Assembly (NCBI RefSeq): GCF_017876295.1
Contig: NZ_JAGINT010000002.1
Span: 682,001 to 746,000 of the forward strand
Length of the DNA stretch: 64,000 bases
Direction of reading: 5' to 3'
From: Kribbella aluminosa
GTDB lineage: Bacteria > Actinomycetota > Actinomycetes > Propionibacteriales > Kribbellaceae
How positions within the stretch are numbered: the stretch's first letter is position 1; every line of letters begins with the position of its first letter. The position numbers and the translations under genes were made by a program. Shown in pieces: positions 43,711-54,100 of the stretch. Under the pieces are notes generated by a model that did not search any database, was not told where the DNA came from, and was given only the letters and a program-made list of their open reading frames with translations.

Positions 43711-44616
43711 ATGAACGACGTGGTGCTGCCGCAGCGGCTGCAGGAAGGTGACCGGGTTGCTGTGGTGGCGCCGTCGGGGCGCGTGGATGCTGGGCGGCTG
43801 GCGCGCGGGGTGGAGTACGTCCGGTCCTGGGGGCTCGAGGTGGACGTGATGCCGTCGGTGCTGGCCGGGCACGAGCGGTTCAAGTACCTGGCCGCCGACG
43901 ACAAGGCACGGGCCGAGGACCTGCGGCACGCGTGGCTGGACCCGCAGTACGCCGCGGTGCTCTGTGCGCGGGGTGGGTACGGCGTGCAGCGGATGCTGGA
44001 GTACGTCGACTTCGACGAGCTGGTCGCCGTACCGAAGTGGTTCGTCGGGTTCAGCGACATCACCGCGCTGCACGAGCCGCTGAACGCACGTGGTCTGGTG
44101 ACGCTGCACGGGCCGATGGCCGCGGCTGTAGAGCAGTTGGCCGTAGAAGAGGGGCGGGAGCGCCTGCGGGCGTTGCTGTTCGAGCCGGAGACCGTCACGG
44201 ACCTCCTGCTGGGTGCTCGCACTCTTGTTGACGGTGTCGCGGAGGGCCTGCTGCGTGGTGGCAACCTGGCGATGCTGGCGTCCAGTGTCGGTACGCCGAC
44301 GTACGCGCCGCCGGCAGGGGTCGTCGTACTCGAGGAGATCAACGAAGAGGCCTACCAGGCGGACCGGCTGCTCACGCAGCTGCTGCGCGCCGGGTGGTTC
44401 GACCAGGTGACCGGGCTGGTGATCGGTGACTTCAGCCAGGGCGGGGACGGGCTCGACGACACCATCCGGGAGCGGCTCGAGCCGCTCGGCGTACCGATGG
44501 TGGAGGGTGCGGCGATCGGGCACGAGCCGTTGAACCTCGCCGTACCGCTCGGGCTCCCGGTACGGCTCGACGCGACCGCCGGGACCCTTACGCCAGGTGG
44601 TCTCGGAGGAAGCTGA
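43711..44616 (+). CDS. LD-carboxypeptidase (S66 family)
   Basis: A 301-residue S66 peptidase that trims the L,D bond of recycled muropeptides in the cytoplasm. The nucleophile serine lies in WFVGFSDITAL; VVVLEEINEEAYQ carries the glutamate and GHEPLNLAVPLG the histidine of the triad, and ARGGYGVQRML is the substrate loop. No signal peptide. It is 10 bp behind the exported phosphodiesterase, so wall turnover may be a common theme. The 3' end overlaps the convergent S9 peptidase by 29 bp. Confidence 0.87.
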   Translation: MNDVVLPQRLQEGDRVAVVAPSGRVDAGRLARGVEYVRSWGLEVDVMPSVLAGHERFKYLAADDKARAEDLRHAWLDPQYAAVLCARGGYGVQRMLEYVDFDELVAVPKWFVGFSDITALHEPLNARGLVTLHGPMAAAVEQLAVEEGRERLRALLFEPETVTDLLLGARTLVDGVAEGLLRGGNLAMLASSVGTPTYAPPAGVVVLEEINEEAYQADRLLTQLLRAGWFDQVTGLVIGDFSQGGDGLDDTIRERLEPLGVPMVEGAAIGHEPLNLAVPLGLPVRLDATAGTLTPGGLGGS

Positions 44617-46374
44617 ACGCCTGCGGGTACGCGTCCAGGCGGTTCGCCAGCTTGGCGAGGCCGTGGCCTTCGTCCGGATAAACGAGCAGCTGGCACGGTA
44701 CGCCGCGGTTGGTCAGCGCCTCCGTGATCTGCTCGGCCTCCGACAGCGGCACTCGCGGGTCGTTCGCGCCGTGGATGACGAACAGCGGCGCCCGGATGTC
44801 GTCGACCCGGCTGAGCGGGCTCGCGGACTCCAGGAACTCCCGGTCGGTGGCGAGGTACCCGTACTCGCGCTCCCGCATCGCGCGGCGGTAGTCCGACGTG
44901 TTCTCCAGGAACGTCACCAGCGAAGCGATCCCGACGATGTCCACCCCGGCCGCCCACAGGTCCGGCTGGAACGCGACGCCGGCCAGCACCATGTACCCGC
45001 CGTACGAGCCGCCCCAGAGCACGGCCCGCTTCGGGTCGCCGTCGATCGTCGGCAGCCACGCGTTGATCGCGGCCAGGTCCTTCACCGAGTCCAGCCGCAG
45101 CTGACGGTCGTCCAGCGAGTACCAGCGCTTGCCGTAGCCGGCCGAGCCGCGGACGTTCGGTACGACGACCGTGTGTCCCTCGCCGGCCAGCGACGAGATG
45201 ATCGGGCTCCAGATCCGCATCGCGGCACCCTCCGGCCCGCCGTGCACGTGGACAACCGTGGAGCCCAGCTTCGGAGCGGTCGGCCGGAAGACGAAGACCG
45301 GGACCTGCTCGCCGTCGAACGACGGCACCCGCAGGCTCTCCGGATGCTGCAGCTCGGCCGGGACCTCGACCTGGGCGATCGCCGTCAGCTCACCGTTCGG
45401 CACGTACCGGTACACGGTCGGCGGGGTGACCGGGGAGTTGTAGGTGATCGCCGCGAACGAGCCGTCCGCCGACCAGATCGGGTCCGGCGTCATCATCGTC
45501 AGCGCCGCGCAGCCGCCCGCGGGCAGTCCGACCGGCGCGATCAGCGCGCCGTCCTCGAGCCGGTGCAGGGCCAGCGCGACCTCGCCGTCCTCGAGTACGC
45601 CGACCAGCTGGTGTACGCCGTCCGGCGACGGCCAGGCGGCGAGGTCCCGCGCGTCGTCCACCAGTACGTCGCTCCACGCCGCGTCGGCCACGTCGTACCG
45701 GCGGACCGCCTTGCGATCGCGGTCGACGTCGGTCGACACCAGGAACGCGGACGAGTCGGGCAGCCAGGCGACCGGGGCCCCTGGTCGTTGTGCGCGTCCG
45801 CGGGCGTGAGCTCGGTGACCGACCGGCTCGACGTGTCGACCAGCAGCAGCTGGATCGAGTTCGCAGGGCTGCTGGCCTTCGACAGGACGACCCACTTGTC
45901 GTCCGGGGACGGGTCCACGCCCATCACCCAGCCGCCGGCGTCGTACAGCACGGTCTCGGTGCCGCTCGCCAGGTCGCGGGTGATCAGGTCGAAGTCGACA
46001 CTGTTGCGACGGTTCGTGGTGTAGAGGATCCGGCCGGCGCGGGCGGCGACCAGATGGTGGATGTACTCCGCGTCGTGCACCAGCGGGGTCAGCGCCGGGA
46101 GACCCGAGCCGGCGAGATCGAGCAGCGAGAGTTGACCGCGCTCGTCGCCGCCGGTGTCGTGCTCGACGACGACCTGGCTGCTGCCCGGGACGAACCGGGC
46201 GCCGCGGCAGGTGTCGCCCAGATCGGTCAGTGCGCGCCAGGTCCCGTCCGCGGTGACCTCGTTGACCTGGCGGGTGCCGGTGCCGTCGTACAGCACCAGC
46301 ATCCGGCCCGCGTCGTCGATGTCGAGGGCCAGGGTGGTGGGCAGAGAGAACAGCGTCGTCAGCAGCACGCGCAC
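44588..46374 (-). pseudogene. S9 prolyl-oligopeptidase-family peptidase, broken by a 1-base deletion
   Basis: About 595 residues when repaired. The N-terminal frame covers beta-propeller repeats up to ELTPADAHNDQG. One base is missing in the GGGGCCCC at 45774-45781, after which the other frame continues PVAWLPDSSAFLVSTDVD and the full catalytic domain: WGGSYGGYMVL (Ser), HGANDPRVPL (Asp) and YPDEGHG (His). It would cleave small peptides, intracellularly (no signal peptide). The start is ATG 46374. Intact catalytic half and clean single shift suggest either recent damage or a base-calling error. Confidence 0.85.
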
Positions 46375-46395
46375 ATCCTCCCACCCACCCCAGGT

Positions 46396-46449
46396 CGCTT
46401 ACGTCCGAAGATCTGAGGGCTCTGGACCACGATTCTTCGGACGTAAGCG
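46396..46449. terminator. Perfect 16-bp inverted repeat after the ABC operon
   Basis: CGCTTACGTCCGAAGA (46396-46411) and TCTTCGGACGTAAGCG (46434-46449) are exact complements with a 22-base loop, 3 bp past the ABC stop on the minus strand. A terminator is the simplest reading, though stem length and loop size are unusual and a protein-binding or mobile palindrome is possible. Confidence 0.6.
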
Positions 46450-46452
46450 GCT

Positions 46453-48231
46453 TTAGCGGTCTCCGTGCCAGGAGTGCCAGAGCGCGGCGTACGGACCCTG
46501 GGCGTCCACCAGTTCGTCGTGGGCGCCCAGCTCGACGATCTTGCCGTCCTCGACGACGGCGATCACGTCGGCGTCGTGGGCGGTGTGCAGCCGGTGCGCG
46601 ATCGCGACCACGGTCCGGCCTTCCAGTACGGTCGCCAGCGACCGCTCCAGGTGCCGGGCCGCCCGCGGGTCCATCAACGAGGTCGCCTCGTCCAGGACCA
46701 GCGTGTGCGGGTCAGCCAGCACCAGCCGGGCCAGTGCGACCTGCTGCGCCTGTGCCGGCGTCAGCGAGACACCACCGGACCCCACCTCGGTGTCCAGCCC
46801 GTCGTCGAACCCGGCAACCCAGCCGTCGGCGTCCACCGACCGCAGCGCTGCCCACAGGTCCGCGTCGGACGCGCCCTGCCGAGCCAGCCGCAGGTTGTCC
46901 CGCACGCTGCCCACGAACACGTGGTGCTCCTGGTTGACCAGGGCGACGTGACTGCGCACCTGCTCCGCAGACATCCGGTCCAGCGCCGCACCACCCAGGG
47001 TGATGTCGCCGACCCGTGGCGAGTAGATGCCGGCCAGCAACCGGCCCAGTGTCGACTTGCCCGCACCGGACGGCCCGACCAGCGCCACCCGGGCACCTGG
47101 CTCGACGGTCAGCGTCACGCCGTGCAGCACGTCGCGACCCTCCAGGTACCCGAACCGTACGTCGTCCGCCAGCACGGTCCGCCCGTTCGGCTCGTCCTCG
47201 CTGGTGGTGACAGCCGTCTCCACCTCACGGACCCCGACCAGCCGCGCCAGGGACACCTGCGCCACCTGCAGCTCGTCGTACCAGCGGATCATCATGTTGA
47301 CCGGCTCGACCAGCTGCTGGATGTAGAGCGCACCCGTGGTCAGCGCACCGACCGTCAGCCAGCCCTGGATCGCGAACCCGCCACCGATGACCAGCACTGC
47401 GGCCAGTGCGATCGTGTGGGTCATGTTGATGATCGGGAACAGGATCATCCGCAGGTACAGCGTGTACCGCTCCCAGGCGACCCACTGACCGATCCGGGTG
47501 TCACCGGACTGGATGCGCCGGTGACCGAGCCGGTGCGACTCGACGGTGCGGCCGGCGTCGACCGTCTCGGCCAGCGCCGAGGCGACCGCGGCGTACCCGG
47601 CCGCCTCCGACCGGTACGCCGATGGCGCACGGCGGAAGTACCACCGGCCGCCGATGATCAGGATCGGCGCCGCGATCACGATCGCCACGGCCAGCGCCGG
47701 CGCGGTCACGATCAGCGCTCCGATCAGCAGCGACGCCCAGATGATCGCGATCGTCAGCTGCGGTACGGCGTCCCGCATCGCGTGCGACAGCCGGTCGATG
47801 TCGGTGGTGATCCGGGACAGCAGGTCACCCGTACCGGCCCGCTCCAGCACGCCCGGCGGCAGGCCGACCGCGCGGACCAGGAAGTCCTCACGGAGGTCCG
47901 CGAGCATCTCCTCACCGAGCACCGCACCGCGCAGGCGGGTGATCCGGGTGAACACGGTCTGCACCGCGAGCGCGATCACGAACCCGATCACGACGGACGG
48001 CAGCTGCACGTCGGTGCGGCCCTCGGACAGCTTCTGCACCACGTTGCCGAGCAGCCACGGTCCGACCATGCCGCTGAGCGCCGCGACCGCGTTCACCACA
48101 GTCAGCCACAGGAACTGCCGCCGGTGCCTGCGGAACAGCGACTTGATGTAGGCGCGGACGGTTGTGCCCTGCGCCACCGGGAGCCGCACTACTTCCTGCG
48201 GGGCTGCCGGGTCGTACAGCGGGCGCTTCAC
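46453..48231 (-). CDS. ABC exporter half-transporter with degenerate signature
   Basis: A 592-residue membrane-NBD fusion. Walker A is canonical (GPSGAGKS, residues 386-393), so are Walker B (LVLDEATS, 511-518) and the H-loop histidine 546, but the signature reads LTPAQ (490-494) in place of LSGGQ. Its start overlaps the stop of the partner gene by 4 bases, giving a heterodimer in which this subunit provides the ATP-binding side of the one competent site. Cargo unknown. Confidence 0.87.
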   Translation of the reverse strand: MKRPLYDPAAPQEVVRLPVAQGTTVRAYIKSLFRRHRRQFLWLTVVNAVAALSGMVGPWLLGNVVQKLSEGRTDVQLPSVVIGFVIALAVQTVFTRITRLRGAVLGEEMLADLREDFLVRAVGLPPGVLERAGTGDLLSRITTDIDRLSHAMRDAVPQLTIAIIWASLLIGALIVTAPALAVAIVIAAPILIIGGRWYFRRAPSAYRSEAAGYAAVASALAETVDAGRTVESHRLGHRRIQSGDTRIGQWVAWERYTLYLRMILFPIINMTHTIALAAVLVIGGGFAIQGWLTVGALTTGALYIQQLVEPVNMMIRWYDELQVAQVSLARLVGVREVETAVTTSEDEPNGRTVLADDVRFGYLEGRDVLHGVTLTVEPGARVALVGPSGAGKSTLGRLLAGIYSPRVGDITLGGAALDRMSAEQVRSHVALVNQEHHVFVGSVRDNLRLARQGASDADLWAALRSVDADGWVAGFDDGLDTEVGSGGVSLTPAQAQQVALARLVLADPHTLVLDEATSLMDPRAARHLERSLATVLEGRTVVAIAHRLHTAHDADVIAVVEDGKIVELGAHDELVDAQGPYAALWHSWHGDR

Positions 48232-49988
48232 ACCGACTCCTCGAACGTTGCTTCTTCTTCACGGGTCACAACCGCGCGGTACTGCGGGTTGGTGTGCAGC
48301 AGCTCGTGATGCGTACCGACAGCGGCCACCTGGCCGTCCGGCACGAACACCACCCGCTCCGCGCGGTCCAGCATCAGCGGGCTCGACGAGAACACCACTG
48401 TGGTCCGGCCGCGGCGCAGCAGTTGCAGGCCATCCGCGATCCGGGCCTCGGTGTGCGCGTCGACCGCACTGGTCGGCTCGTCGAGCACCAGCACCTGCGG
48501 GTCGACGTACAGCGACCTCGCCAGCGCCACCCGCTGCCGCTGACCGCCGGACAGGGACCTGCCCCGCTCGGTCAGGAACGCGTTCATCGCGTCGGACTCA
48601 CCGGCCGGCAGCGACTGCCGCAGCACATCGAGGATGTCCTCGCACTGTGCCGCGTCCAGCGCCGTCTCCGCAGAGACCACGCCGCTGGCCGGTACGTCGA
48701 ACAGGTCGCGCACCGTCCCCGACAACAGCACCGGGTCCTTGTCCTGCACCAGCACGACAGTGCGCGCCGAGTCGAGCGGGAGGTCGTCCAGCGCGACACC
48801 GTCGAGCAGCACGGAGGCCTCGTCGGTAGCCGTCGGGCTGTGGCCGCCCAGCCGGTCGGCCAGCAGACCGCCGGTGTCCGGGTCGCCGCTGACCACCGCG
48901 GTGAAGCTCCCGGCCGGGACGTGCAGCCCGGTGACCGGGTCGAGCAGGTCGCCCGCCGGCAGTTGCGCCTCGGCTGTGGCCTTGGTCTCGTCGGTCCGCT
49001 GCAGCGACAGCACCCGCGCCGCCCGCCGGGCCGACACCTTCGAGAAGATGAACGCGCTCGCGGTCTCCTCGAACGTGTGCAGCGGCACCAGCATGAACGT
49101 GATGAAGCCGTACGTCGTGACCAGCTCGCCGACCGAGATGTGACCGGACGTCACCAGCCCGACGCCCATCCACACCACGATCACCAGGAACAGCCCGAAG
49201 AACAGCACCTGGAGCGCGGCGATCAGCGACCACATCCGGGCGCTGCGCACCGCGCTCGTGCGGTACTCCTGCGAGGCGGCGCGGTACCGCTCCAGGAACA
49301 GCTGCTCACCGCCGATGCCGCGCAGCACCCGCAGCCCGGCGACGGTGTCGGCGGCGAGCTCGGTGGCCCGGCCGCCCTTGGCCCGCTGCTCGTCCGCGCG
49401 GCGCTCCGCGGGACCCATCAGCGGGATGATCGAGAACGCCAGCACCGGGACGGCGACGGCGACCACCAGCCCGAGCCGGGGTTCGTACAGCAGCAGGCCG
49501 ATGACGACGGCGAAGCAGGTCAGCAGCGCGGCCACGAACCGGCCGAGCACCTCGACGAACCAGCCGATCTTCTCGACGTCGCCGCTGCTCACCTGCACGA
49601 CCTCGCCGGCCGCGATCCGCCGGGTGAGCAGCGAGCCGAGCTCCGCGGCCTTGCGGAACAGGAGTTGCTGGAGGCGGGCCGCGGTACTGATCCAGTTAGT
49701 CACGACGGCCCGGTGGAAGAACGAGTCGGCGCCGGCCTTGGCCGCGCCGAAGGCGAGCAGCAGCACGCCGGACAGGATCAGCTTGGACCAGGACAGGTCG
49801 ATGGCCGCCTGCACGGCGAGCCCGACCGCGACCGGAGCGGCGGCGATCCCGCCGAAGTACACCAGGCCCCAGAACACCGCGAGCAGCTGCCCGCGGAGCT
49901 GCTGGTGCTCCAGCCAGAGAATGAGTCGGAGGCCGGACCGGGTATCGGGCACACCCGGATCGGCGAACGGAATGAGGCGCAACGACAT
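48228..49988 (-). CDS. ABC exporter half-transporter with degenerate Walker A and H-loop
   Basis: A 586-residue partner. Its Walker A position reads VVSGDPDTGGLLADRL with no GKS/T and the H-loop position reads VVFSSSPLM with no histidine, yet the signature LSGGQRQRVALARSL and Walker B VLVLDEPTSAVD are intact. So it can contribute only the signature half of a composite ATP site. I start at ATG 49988 (MSLRLIPFADPG) as in related N-termini; a TTG at 50072 is possible. Operon with 46453-48231. Confidence 0.85.
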   Translation of the reverse strand: MSLRLIPFADPGVPDTRSGLRLILWLEHQQLRGQLLAVFWGLVYFGGIAAAPVAVGLAVQAAIDLSWSKLILSGVLLLAFGAAKAGADSFFHRAVVTNWISTAARLQQLLFRKAAELGSLLTRRIAAGEVVQVSSGDVEKIGWFVEVLGRFVAALLTCFAVVIGLLLYEPRLGLVVAVAVPVLAFSIIPLMGPAERRADEQRAKGGRATELAADTVAGLRVLRGIGGEQLFLERYRAASQEYRTSAVRSARMWSLIAALQVLFFGLFLVIVVWMGVGLVTSGHISVGELVTTYGFITFMLVPLHTFEETASAFIFSKVSARRAARVLSLQRTDETKATAEAQLPAGDLLDPVTGLHVPAGSFTAVVSGDPDTGGLLADRLGGHSPTATDEASVLLDGVALDDLPLDSARTVVLVQDKDPVLLSGTVRDLFDVPASGVVSAETALDAAQCEDILDVLRQSLPAGESDAMNAFLTERGRSLSGGQRQRVALARSLYVDPQVLVLDEPTSAVDAHTEARIADGLQLLRRGRTTVVFSSSPLMLDRAERVVFVPDGQVAAVGTHHELLHTNPQYRAVVTREEEATFEESV

Positions 49989-50112
49989 GACGTCTCGCAA
50001 TGAGGCATAGAGGGATTGAAAAAAGGGGCCTGACCAGGCGAATGGATCAAGCCTAGGCGCCCCCGCCGACAACCCGTCAAACCCTTTTCAGCCAGTGGTC
50101 ACCGGGCTCGCC

Positions 50113-51066
50113 TCAGTTGTCCGAGCGGCTCAGTCCGACGGCCAGCCCGGCCTGGAACCGGGTCGCTGCGTTCAGCGTGGTCTGTACTCGTTGGACTCGC
50201 CTGCCGACCGTCCGCAGGCTGATGCCCAGCTGGCGGGCGATGGCCTGGTCGCCCATCCCCGCGGCGAGCAGAGCGATCAATGTGCGGTCGTCGTCGGGGT
50301 CCAGTTGGTCGCTGCGCGGTGCGGTGTCCAGGGTCAGTGGTGGAGCGCTCGCCCACACTCGCTCGAAGAGTGCGATCAGGCTGTCCAGCAGCGAGCTAGG
50401 CCGGATGACCAGCAGCCCTTCGGTCACCGGGCGTCCAGTGACCGCCGGCATGGTCGCCACCTTGTCGTCGTAGATCGCGAGCCGGACCGGTACGTCGCCG
50501 ACCACCCGAGCCTGCTCGCCGACGGTCAGCGTCTCACGCAGCATGTCCAGTCCCTGCTCGTCCACGGCGGCCCGGCTGTAGACGATCCGGTGTCGGACAC
50601 CGCGCTGGATGGCTGCCGTGACCGGTTTGGTGTCCGCCGGTACCAGTCGCTTGCCGTACGGCGGTGTCTCGAAGGCGCGGATCTCGGAGCGGGTGGCACT
50701 GTGCAGGGCGAGCCCGTAGGCAGGCGCCTGGTCTCCCGGGACAACCTCCACCGGTGCCTGCCGGAGCGGATCCGGGGTGGCCCGGTGCAACCGCTCCAGC
50801 TCCTGCACTCTGGCCGCTGCCCGATCCAGCTCCAGCTGACGCGTGTCGAGCATCCCCTGCAGCGCGAGCTCCGGTGGCACCGCCGTGTACCGCCCGTCGG
50901 TGACGCGGAGGAAGTGTTTGGCCAACAGAGCGGCGAGGGTATCGCTGACGGGTACGTCCGGATCGGCGTGGACCAGCTCGTCCGCCGTCTGGCCGGGATG
51001 CGTCAGTACGTGCTCGTAGAGCCGCTCTTGCGTGGCGTCGATCCCCAGGCCTTCCAGCACTCGCAC
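50113..51066 (-). CDS. TrmB/LuxR-type transcriptional regulator
   Basis: A 317-residue regulator with a TrmB-like winged helix at residues 8-60 (ERLYEHVLTHPGQTADELVH), a middle PLD-like sensor region, and a C-terminal LuxR HTH (LIALLAAGMGDQAIARQLGI then SLRTVGRRVQ). Such proteins often sit divergent from large secreted subtilases in actinobacteria, as here; control of the protease at 51177 is likely from position only. Confidence 0.8.
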   Translation of the reverse strand: MRVLEGLGIDATQERLYEHVLTHPGQTADELVHADPDVPVSDTLAALLAKHFLRVTDGRYTAVPPELALQGMLDTRQLELDRAAARVQELERLHRATPDPLRQAPVEVVPGDQAPAYGLALHSATRSEIRAFETPPYGKRLVPADTKPVTAAIQRGVRHRIVYSRAAVDEQGLDMLRETLTVGEQARVVGDVPVRLAIYDDKVATMPAVTGRPVTEGLLVIRPSSLLDSLIALFERVWASAPPLTLDTAPRSDQLDPDDDRTLIALLAAGMGDQAIARQLGISLRTVGRRVQRVQTTLNAATRFQAGLAVGLSRSDN

Positions 51067-51176
51067 AGGCTATGGCCGATCTCAGTCAATGGCCTAGTCC
51101 GGTCCTCCGGATACCTTTACAGCCCTGACGAGGCTCGGTGACGCTCCAGGTATCCGCCTGTGCCTCAGGAGCCGCC

Positions 51177-54100
51177 ATGTCCCGCCCAGCTCTGTCTGTC
51201 CTGCTCGGAACCATGCTGGTCGCCGGTTTGCTGTCCGCGGCCGACGCCGCGGCTGCGTCCCCGCAGCGGGCTGCGTCGGCTTCCCGGAGCACCGCCGACC
51301 CCGGTCTGCCGCAGGTCACCGCCCCGACCACCGTCACCCTGGTGACCGGCGACAAGATCACCCTGACCCCCGATCCGGACGGCACCCAGGTGTCGATGCA
51401 GCCGGCCGTGCGCCCGAACGGCTACCGCCCCGTGATCCGGCTGAGTGAACTCAACGGTCACCGGGTGGCCGTCCCCGAGGACGCTGGACCGCTGATCGCG
51501 TCCGGAGTGCTCGACCAGACCCTGTTCGACCTCAACTACCTGGTCGCCAACGGCTACGCCGACAACGCGACCAAGCAGTTGCCGTTGATCACCCAGATGA
51601 CCTCCGCGGTCCCGGCCGCGAAGGTACGCCACCAAGCCGACGCGGTCCCCGGGGTCACGCCGACCGTGCAGCTCGACAGTTTGCACGCCACGGCGGCCGA
51701 CGTACCGAAGTCGCAAGCCGGTGCGTTCTGGGCCTCGATCACCGGCGGTACGGCGCCCACGCCGGGCAAGGCCGCCGCCAGGGCCTTCGGGCAGGGCATC
51801 GCGAAGGTGTGGCTCGACCGGAAGGTGAAGGCCACGCTGGACCAGAGCGTCCCCATGATCGGCGCGCCGCAGGCCTGGGCCGCCGGGTATACCGGCAAGG
51901 GGGTGAAGGTCGCGGTGCTGGACACCGGCATCGACCCGAACCACCCCGACCTCAAGGGCCGGGTGACCGAGTCGAAGAACTTCACTCGGGATGCCGACAT
52001 CACCGACGGCTTCGGCCACGGCACCCACGTCGCCTCGATCATCACCGGATCCGGTGCCGCGTCGGGAGGCAGGTACAAGGGTGTCGCGCCCGACGTGGAC
52101 CTGCTGGTCGGCAAGGTGCTCGACCATACCGGGACCGGTGAGGAGTCCGACGTGATCGCCGGAATGGAGTGGGCGGCCGCACAGGGTGCGAAGGTGATCA
52201 ACCTCAGTCTCGGCGGCGACCCCTACGGTGACGAGTCGCAGGACCCCGGTTCACTCGCCGTGAACCGGTTGACCGAGTCCACCGGCGCCCTGTTCGTCAT
52301 CGCCGCCGGAAACAACGGCCAGTACGGCGCCTCCACCGTCGGCAGCCCTGGTGTCGCGAAGGACGCCCTGACCGTGGCGTCCGTCGACAAGAGTGACCAG
52401 CTGGCCTACTACTCCAGCCGTGGACCGCTGCTGTACCCGGACCGGGTGAGCAAACCGGACATCGCGGGTCCCGGATCGGACATCGTCGCCGCCCGGGCCG
52501 CCGGTACGTCGATGGGTAGTCCGGTCGACGACCACTACACCTCTGCATCCGGTACGTCGATGGCGACGCCGCATGTCGCTGGTGCCGCCGCGATCCTGGC
52601 CCAGGAACATCCGGACTGGTCGGGCCTCCAGCTCAAGGCCGCACTGATGAGCACAAGTAAGGACGACCACTACTCCGTCTTTCAGCAGGGCGCCGGCCGC
52701 GTCGATGTGGCTCGCGCTGTCACCCAACAGGTGGTCGGTGTGACCACGGGCGTCGACTACGGCCGCATTCTGGACACCGAGCAGGGCGATGTGGTCCGGC
52801 CGGTCACCTATCGCAACGACAGCGCGTCGGACGTGACGCTGAGCCTGACTGGCTCGCTCCGCACTACCACTGGCACCGATACGAGTGCCGCGGTGTCCGT
52901 GCCCGGTCAGGTCGTCGTACCGGCGCATGGGACCGCGACCGTGGACGTCACGGTGCATGCCGCGGAGCTCGCGGCCGGATTCTCCTCAGGAGCGGTCGTG
53001 GCGACCGCGGACGGCGTGCAGGTGCGTACGGCAGTCGCACTGCGGAAGTCCCGCCAGACCTTCCCGGTCCAGGTGACCGTGAAGTCGTCGGCGCCGATGT
53101 ACTCCGGTGCGGACGTGTCCGCGTTCGACGTGGAGGACTCGACGGTGCCGAGGATCGACACCTATGCCGCGATGTCGCCGGACCGGATGACCGCCTCGAT
53201 CACGCTCGACCTGCCGCCGGGCCGCTGGTGGATCCGCGTCGGGCACGACCGGCTCCATCCATCCCAGCGCGCCGAGCGGGTGGTGTTCTCCGAGCCCGAT
53301 GTCACCGTGGCGGGGCCGGCCCCAGCTCAACTTCGACGACAGGGACGCCGTTCCGCTCAGCGTGACCACGGACACGCCCAGCCATCCGATCTCCGGTGGG
53401 TTGACCGAGCGGCGCGACAGCGCGGACGGCAGCAACGGCCTGGTCCTGGTGGAGAACTTCACCTGGTTCGGCGACGGTGACTTTCTCGCCGCCCCGAACA
53501 AGCCGGTCACCGACGGGAAGTACACCGTCAACCTCGAGTCCACCCGAGGTCAGCCGCAACTGCGGCTCACGGTCGACTCCGCCAACGGACGCGGCCTCGC
53601 CCTGCTGCCGAGTTATCCGTTCAACGCGGCCGGTCCGCACCTCGACGGAACCTGGAAGAAGCTGCCGCTGGTCGACGTCGGGTGGTCGGTGGAGCCGGAG
53701 GAACTGGCCAAGGTCCGCGGCAAGCTCGTCCTGATGTCCTTCACCTGGGGGCACGGCGGCACCGAGTGCGTGCTGTCGGGCGACGATGTCGCGAAACTGA
53801 AGGCGGCCGGGGCGATCGGCGTACTCCAGGAGTCCGGCTCGTGCGAGCTCTACCCGGGCCGGCTCGAAACCGATGCCCTGCCGGTCGCGGGTGTCGACAG
53901 CACCGAAGGAGCCAAGCTGCGGGCCCTCCTGGCGAAGGGCCGTGTCACCGTCACGCTGGTCGGTGTGCCGGACTCGCCGGTGGTTCGCCACGTGTCCGAG
54001 ACGCTGGACAACTACCCGCAGTCGCTGGCGCTCCGGGTACACGACCGCGACATGGCCCGGATCCGTACCAGTTACACCCCGGAGTGGCAGCTCGGTGTGT

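Noticed and set aside
43952..44000. Loss of the catalytic serine in the LD-carboxypeptidase (ARGGYGVQ)
   Set aside because: The nucleophile of the family lies in the later GFSD-I-T motif, which is intact.
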